Source: Methanosarcinales archaeon
Lineage (GTDB): Archaea; Halobacteriota; Syntropharchaeia; Alkanophagales; Methanospirareceae
DNA: 10,053 bases
Reading direction: 5' to 3'
Assembly (NCBI GenBank): GCA_025464275.1
Contig: JAODGR010000041.1
Span: forward strand, 1 to 10,053
The notes under the pieces are model-generated. The model was not told the DNA's origin and did not search any database. It worked only from the letters and a program-made list of their open reading frames with translations. The position numbers were made by a program, and so were the translations under genes. Shown piece after piece: positions 6,150-10,053 of this stretch; the stretch's first letter is position 1; each line of letters begins with the position of its first letter.

Positions 6150-7515
6150 TATATAATGCTGATAGCAGTCCAATGGCAATAAGAGCCATGAGAGCATAAA
6201 AACCGCCTGTCATGGGTGAACGTGAGGGTGAATGGTTCCCTGGTGCGGCGGGGGTGTTGTTGTTGCTACTGGAGATGTTATTCGTGGGCGGTGAGCTCAC
6301 ATTCATCAGCTTCGGGAATACCTCCAGCGGGATATACTCCACAGATGAGAGCGTATCATTATCTCTGTTTGTGCATTGCAACTCCATAACCTGCTGATAT
6401 ATACCCTGAGGAGTCTCTGCATCCACATTGAACCCCATAATGACCTCTCGCGTCTCCTTTATCCCCAAATTGCCCACATAATAGCTCTCCATATCGAATT
6501 TGAACGGCGTCCTGGGCTGGATGCGTGCATCAATTGCTGCCTCTGAGCCCACATTCTCTATCCTCAGATACAGTGTGGGATGGTCCCCCGCGGTTACCTT
6601 CTCTGGGTCTGTGGAATAGGATACGAGGGTGAGCTTCGGGTTGCCCTCAACCCTCAGTTCTATCTCCTTCTCCTCCCTGTGTTCTCGATTCTCCACATCA
6701 TGGTAGGTGATGATCAGCGGGAGCGTGTATATACCCGGCTCCGCATTCGCCATGATGTCCAGATGGAAGATAGCGGAGAAGCCCATCTCCGCCTTCAATC
6801 CCGCACGGTATGCCCGGTCTGCATCAGACCACGAGGCTTTGAACTGATCTTTGCACTCCAGCCTCACATTGATATCCTTCATATCTGCATCTCCGATGTT
6901 CCATATCACCACCGTTATCTTGACCTTCTCATCGCCCGGTCTTATATGAACTGGTTCTGTATACACCTCACCAAGCCCCAGCTTCGGTGCTCCTTTTACA
7001 ATGAATGTGACTTCAGATACAGGCTCTCTAACCTGGAATCCGACACCGGTCTTGGGGTCATAGACGTAAGTACTCGGGAGGCAAATATAGCCACCACTCG
7101 GGTCATAGTGGCATTCATCCCACGAATAAGTGACCGGGATGGTATAAACTCCCGCATGAACGCCATCCGCCACATGAACCTTAACCTTCGCCTTCTTCTC
7201 ACTCCATGAGTCTAAATAAGGGATTTGAACAACGGTGGAACCCACGATGGAGATATTCTGACGGTCTGAGACCTTGAACTCTAACCTCACATCCCTGGCG
7301 TCTCTCACTCCATTGTTCTTCACCGTCAGTGTCACTTCGGTGGTATCGCCGGGATGGAGGACTGAGGGTCTGACATCGGTGATAACCGGTGAAGAAAGCG
7401 CGGCACTCACTGGCATCGCAGTGATGGCGAGAAGCACAAGGGATACTGCTATGCCAGTCATTGCCAGTTCACCCCGGCGCAGTATCTCCTTCCTCATTTC
7501 TGCTGTTCGGTGCAT
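6124..7515 (-). CDS. Membrane-anchored surface protein with CARDB/S-layer-type repeats (COG1361-like)
   Basis: A secreted protein held to the cell membrane by its C-terminus. From ATG 7515 the product is 463 residues. An N-terminal signal peptide (hydrophobic GIAVSLVLLAITAMPVSA) is followed by three Ig-like beta domains with the CARDB/COG1361 pattern (HPGDTTEVTLTVKNNGVRDA, RPGDEKVKITVVIWNIGDAD, TAGDHPTLYLRIENVGSEA). Next come an Asn/Ser/Pro-rich linker with several N-glycosylation sequons (NVS, NIS, NNT, NHS), a membrane helix and a final RGRMNR stop-transfer tail. The start is chosen because a TTTTTATA box lies about 27 bp upstream, as in leaderless genes. ATG 7497 or ATG 7461 (preceded by GGGGTGA) are alternatives. 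It probably serves in envelope structure or adhesion; the ligand is unknown. The stop lies 26 bp inside the LysE-family gene. Confidence 0.82.
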   Translation of the reverse strand: MHRTAEMRKEILRRGELAMTGIAVSLVLLAITAMPVSAALSSPVITDVRPSVLHPGDTTEVTLTVKNNGVRDARDVRLEFKVSDRQNISIVGSTVVQIPYLDSWSEKKAKVKVHVADGVHAGVYTIPVTYSWDECHYDPSGGYICLPSTYVYDPKTGVGFQVREPVSEVTFIVKGAPKLGLGEVYTEPVHIRPGDEKVKITVVIWNIGDADMKDINVRLECKDQFKASWSDADRAYRAGLKAEMGFSAIFHLDIMANAEPGIYTLPLIITYHDVENREHREEKEIELRVEGNPKLTLVSYSTDPEKVTAGDHPTLYLRIENVGSEAAIDARIQPRTPFKFDMESYYVGNLGIKETREVIMGFNVDAETPQGIYQQVMELQCTNRDNDTLSSVEYIPLEVFPKLMNVSSPPTNNISSSNNNTPAAPGNHSPSRSPMTGGFYALMALIAIGLLSALYIIRGRMNR

Positions 7516-7537
7516 AGATGAACTAAATAGGATTGAA

Positions 7538-7548
7538 GTATAAAAAGT
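7538..7548 (-). promoter_or_regulatory. TATA box for the CARDB-type surface protein gene
   Basis: The minus strand reads CTTTTTATAC, with TTTTTATA at 7546-7539. Its centre is about 27 nt upstream of ATG 7515, which places transcription start at or next to the first codon and predicts a leaderless mRNA. The T5 run might also help end transcription of the upstream secreted-protein gene. Confidence 0.55.
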
Positions 7549-7550
7549 AG

Positions 7551-7609
7551 ACAACAACAGACAGCAGACAGCCAGGCTACAGCCAAGCTAACACAGCACA
7601 CAGCACCGG
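7551..7609. repeat. CAG/CTGT-rich low-complexity intergenic segment
   Basis: The + strand is a degenerate series of CAGCA, CAGAC, CAGCC and CACAGCA units (CTGT/GCTGT on the minus strand), including the small palindrome GGCTACAGCC at 7573-7582. Units are irregular in length and spacing, so it is neither a CRISPR nor a clean microsatellite. It separates two secreted-protein genes and would be untranslated sequence if transcription begins at the nearby TATA-like element (7611-7620). Confidence 0.5.
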
Positions 7610-7610
7610 G

Positions 7611-7620
7611 CTTATATATT
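7611..7620. promoter_or_regulatory. Strong TATA-like element (CTTATATATT)
   Basis: CTTATATATT on the + strand (AATATATAAG on the minus) is close to the archaeal TATA consensus. On the minus strand it could start a transcript near 7590, with a CTGT-rich leader of about 75 nt, for the CARDB-type gene. On the + strand it could start an antisense RNA near 7641 under the end of the secreted-protein gene. Direction cannot be decided from sequence. Confidence 0.4.
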
Positions 7621-7628
7621 GGAATCAT

Positions 7629-8498
7629 CTAATGCCATGGAAACAGCGGATACCGGCTGGGTACCTGAATTGCCGGTATCTCCGATGTGTAAGTCATGGA
7701 CTTGGTGAACGAGTTCCATCGTCCTGCTGCTGTGCTCGTAGTGGAGTATCGCAACTGTGAACCCAGTGGATGCACCGTGTTGCTACAGCTGTTACCGCAC
7801 CTCACATTCACCTCCATACCCGCCGATACAGTCCCGTAAGACAGATTACCACCGCCTGCGGCTGCAGCCGTGATCTCATGATGTAACCGTGGCGATTCGG
7901 TCGTCTGCACTGTGGTCACTGTGTGTGCGTACACCCGGGTTACGTCCCGTAATTGACTGCCCGCGATAGCATTCTCGCAGGATGGGGGCACGCAGGCATG
8001 CTGAGCCCACACACATAGCACTCCGGCTCCACTCCCTCCCCCCGTTACACCTTCACTCGCGATAAACATCCCCGCATTCTCCGTGGTAGTCAGTCCTCCA
8101 GTCAGGGATTTATCTGCTATGAATCCTACCTTCCTGTCCACACGTAGATTTGGTACGCCCACTCCATCCGCTCTGAAAGATTTCGAGTACTCCACATATC
8201 CATTATCTGCGTTCATATCTGCGTCATATCGTATCTGTGCCACTCGCTCATCGGTTGTGAGGTTATTATCTGAGAGGTTCGCATTTGAATATACCCAATC
8301 GAATGAGCTGCTCTCAGTCACCGAGCCAGCACAGGAGATGTCAGTATAAACCTCAATCAGAAAAGGGTCTTCGGCTATAATCCCACCGGCATGAAGTGCA
8401 CTCACAGGCGCCACGGTGACAGGGATGAACATAAAGATAACGATTGCAGACACGGCTGCAAACAAGCGTTCTCCTCTATACTTCTCACATCGGCTCAT
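7629..8498 (-). CDS. Secreted protein of unrecognised tandem family (copy C)
   Basis: From ATG 8498 the product is 289 residues with a signal peptide (basic start MSRCEKYRGERLFAAV, hydrophobic VIFMFIPVTVAPVSA). There is no C-terminal membrane helix, so it should be released or non-covalently bound at the surface. The mature part is rich in Ser, Thr, Gly and Ala with predicted beta character, has paired cysteines (LCVWAQHACVPPSC; RCGNSC) that could form disulfides, and ends in PSRYPLFPWH. It is a clear paralog of the partial gene at 9424, sharing DERVAQIRYD, CVWAQ.AC.PP, AGSQLRDVT and KSMTYT. The open frame continues to 8606, but codons before 8498 overlap the previous gene; GGAG sits ten bases before ATG 8498. 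I do not recognise the family or its function. Confidence 0.8.
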   Translation of the reverse strand: MSRCEKYRGERLFAAVSAIVIFMFIPVTVAPVSALHAGGIIAEDPFLIEVYTDISCAGSVTESSSFDWVYSNANLSDNNLTTDERVAQIRYDADMNADNGYVEYSKSFRADGVGVPNLRVDRKVGFIADKSLTGGLTTTENAGMFIASEGVTGGGSGAGVLCVWAQHACVPPSCENAIAGSQLRDVTRVYAHTVTTVQTTESPRLHHEITAAAAGGGNLSYGTVSAGMEVNVRCGNSCSNTVHPLGSQLRYSTTSTAAGRWNSFTKSMTYTSEIPAIQVPSRYPLFPWH

Positions 8499-8519
8499 AT
8501 CTTCATTTCTCCTGATTCT

Positions 8520-8536
8520 AAAAAAGATGGAAAAAG
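8520..8536 (-). terminator. Poly-T tracts after the 241-residue secreted-protein gene
   Basis: On the minus strand two runs, T5 (8535-8531) and T6 (8525-8520), follow the stop at 8557 by 21-37 nt. Archaeal RNA polymerase often stops at such runs without a hairpin. The second run falls near the start site predicted for the next gene, so it may serve both roles. Confidence 0.4.
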
Positions 8537-8546
8537 GTCGATGATA

Positions 8547-8555
8547 GAGATAAAA
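8547..8555 (-). promoter_or_regulatory. TATA-like element for secreted copy C
   Basis: TTTTATCTC on the minus strand lies about 52 bp upstream of ATG 8498. A start site about 26 nt downstream, near 8524, would give a leader of about 26 nt that includes the GGAG ribosome-binding site. It directly adjoins the stop of the preceding gene. Weak match, based on spacing. Confidence 0.4.
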
Positions 8556-8556
8556 C

Positions 8557-9282
8557 TCATGAAGGGTTGAAATTAGCCGAATATGATACCCGTCCGAATT
8601 TACCACTCACCTCGATCCGCTGACTATAACTGCTGTGGGCATTGCCTGAGTTGGAAGTCGCGATAAACCCTGTTCTCACCGTCCCCTCTCCCGCGGACGA
8701 GAAGTCATAACTTGCAAGAGCCATAGGGGTATTTGTGCTTGTAGTAGCATGTACTACACCACGCTTGAGCTCGAATTGTGAGCCCGCAGCCCCGCAGAGT
8801 GTCACGGCAGGAGCACAGAGCTGGCTATTACTGCTGTGTGAGATGCCCAGCTGGGTGATTTCACCACCCACCAGTCGAGCCTGCACATCCTCTCCCGTGT
8901 CCTGGGACCTGGGTGGCTCATAGCCGATGATAGTATCCACATAGAAATGACTGCCACTGGTGGTTGGTGCAACACTGAATACATCAACCACCCGTGTCAT
9001 GGCGCCACTCTCAGGTGCAGCTACACGGAAAGCATGCGTTAATTCCTCGTTACCATAGCCGGAATACGAATATGAGTAATCCCTGCTGATATTCATCGAG
9101 CCTACATGGTGGATATCTATCACCGCCCACATTCGCTCAGCCCTGAGATTATCAACCCAGACGCCATGCTGTGGCTGTGCAAATGCACTCTGGGGTAGCA
9201 GCAGCAGGAGCACCACCAGACTCAGGCATCCCGCCATCGTGGCTCTTACTCCTCTTCTATCAGTGAGATTCTCTCCTTCCAT
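8557..9282 (-). CDS. Secreted protein, divergent member of the tandem family (copy B)
   Basis: A 241-residue secreted protein. The signal peptide is clear: LSLVVLLLLLPQSAFA, cleavage likely after Ala35. No second membrane segment is present. The mature part is Ser/Thr/Gly-rich with two nearby cysteines (LCAPAVTLCGAAGSQ). It seems distantly related to its neighbours: the AGSQ block is followed at similar spacing by an alternating V.ATTSTNTP stretch and a Gly-rich segment, like AGSQLRDVTRVYAHTVTTVQTT in copy C. It lacks the FPW-containing C-terminus and ends NFNPS. The start is ATG 9282, with GGTGAGG about nine bases upstream; ATG 9237, just before the hydrophobic core, is an alternative. Family and function are not recognised. 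Confidence 0.78.
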   Translation of the reverse strand: MEGENLTDRRGVRATMAGCLSLVVLLLLLPQSAFAQPQHGVWVDNLRAERMWAVIDIHHVGSMNISRDYSYSYSGYGNEELTHAFRVAAPESGAMTRVVDVFSVAPTTSGSHFYVDTIIGYEPPRSQDTGEDVQARLVGGEITQLGISHSSNSQLCAPAVTLCGAAGSQFELKRGVVHATTSTNTPMALASYDFSSAGEGTVRTGFIATSNSGNAHSSYSQRIEVSGKFGRVSYSANFNPS

Positions 9283-9325
9283 CTCTTACCCCTCACCTTC
9301 CATTCCAGCAGCAGCATCAACCCGC

Positions 9326-9363
9326 AAAAAATAGAAACCGGGGGATAAGAAAAGAACACCCCC
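9326..9363 (-). terminator. Possible terminator after secreted copy A (weak G/C hairpin plus T6)
   Basis: On the minus strand, GGGGG (9363-9359) can pair with CCCCC (9344-9340) across a 14-nt pyrimidine-rich loop, and T6 follows at 9331-9326. It lies 60-100 nt after the stop of the gene ending at 9424 and before the next start at 9282. The stem is only five pairs, so the poly-T run may be the active part. Confidence 0.4.
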
Positions 9364-9423
9364 TTCATCTCATGTATCTTTTAATGTCGCTATCGCCGCT
9401 CGGTCAACCCCGTGACCCTATGG

Positions 9424-10053
9424 CTATGGCCAGGGGAAGACTGGATACCCGCTGGGCTGGCTAATCACTGGAATCTGCGCTGTATAGGTCATCGACTTCT
9501 TGAAGTTCCACAGGCCTGATGCTCTTGTCAGCTCACTGTAGGTCAGCGTGGACGCGAGCGGATAGTTTGGACTGCAATTGAGACCCTCCATCGCACTGAC
9601 TCTCATGCCCGCAGCTACGGTACCCATACCCGCTGTTACATTACCTCCCTCTACCATTGGTCCACCAGCGGTTATCTCATGGTGCAACTGCGGTGAGTCG
9701 GTCGTAGCCACTGTGGTTACGGTGTGTGAGTTCACCACCGTTACGTCCCTCAACTGACTTCCAGCAGCTACAAGCTCATTGGTTGGCGGTATGCAGGCAT
9801 CTTGTGCCCACACACAGAGCGCAGCTACGCCTGCGCCACCTCCTGTATCACCCTCTGTGACAATGGTCATACCCACGTTCTCCGTAGAGTCCAGCGAGCT
9901 GGTCACTGCCTCACCCTTTATAAAACCTATCTTCTTATCCACTTCGAGATTCGGTGTGTTCTGCCCGTCGGCTGTAAACTCTTTATGGAATTCCGTGTAG
10001 CCATCCGTGGCAGTGGTATCCTCGTCATATCGTATCTGAGCTACTCGCTCATC
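9424..10053 (-). CDS. Secreted-family protein, copy A (partial, N-terminus outside window)
   Basis: The minus-strand frame is open from the right edge (first residues DERVAQIRYDED) to TAG at 9424, giving 209 visible residues. It aligns with copy C without gaps over the first 129 residues at about 64% identity by hand count, sharing TENVGM/TENAGM, TGGG, LCVWAQ.AC.PP, AGSQLRDVT, HTVTT, SP.LHHEITA, KSMTYT and a PSGYPVFPWP end. By analogy with copy C, the missing part should hold a signal peptide and about 80 residues. A GTG at 9942 is not the start, because the frame and the similarity continue upstream of it. Cysteines are CVWAQDAC plus one in LNCSPNYP, fewer than in copy C. Function unknown, probably extracellular. 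Confidence 0.82.
   Translation of the reverse strand, partial: DERVAQIRYDEDTTATDGYTEFHKEFTADGQNTPNLEVDKKIGFIKGEAVTSSLDSTENVGMTIVTEGDTGGGAGVAALCVWAQDACIPPTNELVAAGSQLRDVTVVNSHTVTTVATTDSPQLHHEITAGGPMVEGGNVTAGMGTVAAGMRVSAMEGLNCSPNYPLASTLTYSELTRASGLWNFKKSMTYTAQIPVISQPSGYPVFPWP

Noticed and set aside
6580..7209. 209-residue + strand open frame opposite the CARDB-type gene
   Set aside because: No coherent domain, no ribosome-binding site, and the opposite strand encodes clear repeated Ig-like domains with signal peptide and anchor.
7551..7609. CAG-rich stretch as a CRISPR array or coding microsatellite
   Set aside because: Units are only 4-7 bases, irregular, and lack constant spacers; too short for an array and not within a gene.
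7637..7759. Short + strand frame starting just after the TATA-like element at 7611
   Set aside because: About 40 codons with stop at TGA, Cys/Arg-rich and fully antisense to copy C; no ribosome-binding site. An antisense RNA is possible but a protein is not supported.
8499..8606. N-terminal extension of copy C to 8606
   Set aside because: It overlaps the end of the preceding gene and puts 36 non-signal-like residues before a clear signal peptide; ATG 8498 has a GGAG site upstream.
9424..9942. GTG at 9942 as start of copy A
   Set aside because: The frame stays open to the window edge and similarity to copy C continues upstream (DERVAQIRYD), so the gene is partial and its start lies outside.

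Overview
The window is archaeal. It carries a 20S proteasome alpha subunit, SBDS/SDO1, the archaeal exosome subunits Rrp4, Rrp41 and Rrp42, transcription factor E, an archaeal-type uL24, a tRNA-Ala without encoded CCA, AT-rich TATA-like elements upstream of genes, and GGTGA/GGAGG ribosome-binding sites. The gene content points to a euryarchaeal-type (Halobacteriota-like) genome. The large secreted and S-layer-like proteins would suit a methanogen or methane/alkane-oxidising lineage, but no gene here fixes the lineage, so this is inference.

Left part (1-5417): on the + strand, the end of an unrecognised coiled-coil gene is followed by rpl24 (uL24). Converging on it from the right is a long minus-strand cluster: tRNA-Ala(CGC) - psmA - SDO1 - rrp4 - rrp41 - rrp42 - tfe - HD-domain protein. 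Genes are spaced by 2-29 bp or overlap by 28-38 bp, except for a 98-bp gap before tfe that holds its own TATA-like element and a short repeat. This is the conserved proteasome-exosome superoperon, joining protein degradation, RNA degradation and ribosome maturation. The tRNA sits so close to psmA (about 10-16 nt) that the psmA leader would be the tRNA trailer.

Middle (5418-6149): a 57-bp AT-rich divergent promoter separates the tRNA/psmA operon from a + strand LysE-family membrane transporter. The transporter's 3' end overlaps the following convergent gene by 26 bp.

Right part (6124-10053): an accessory cell-surface block of four minus-strand genes. One is a C-terminally anchored protein with repeated CARDB/S-layer-type Ig-like domains. 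The other three are secreted proteins of an unrecognised family: two are clear paralogs (about 64% identical by hand count over 129 residues) ending in a shared Pro/aromatic tail with FPW, and between them lies a shorter, divergent relative. The rightmost copy runs off the window. This tandem secreted family is the least explained and most interesting content.
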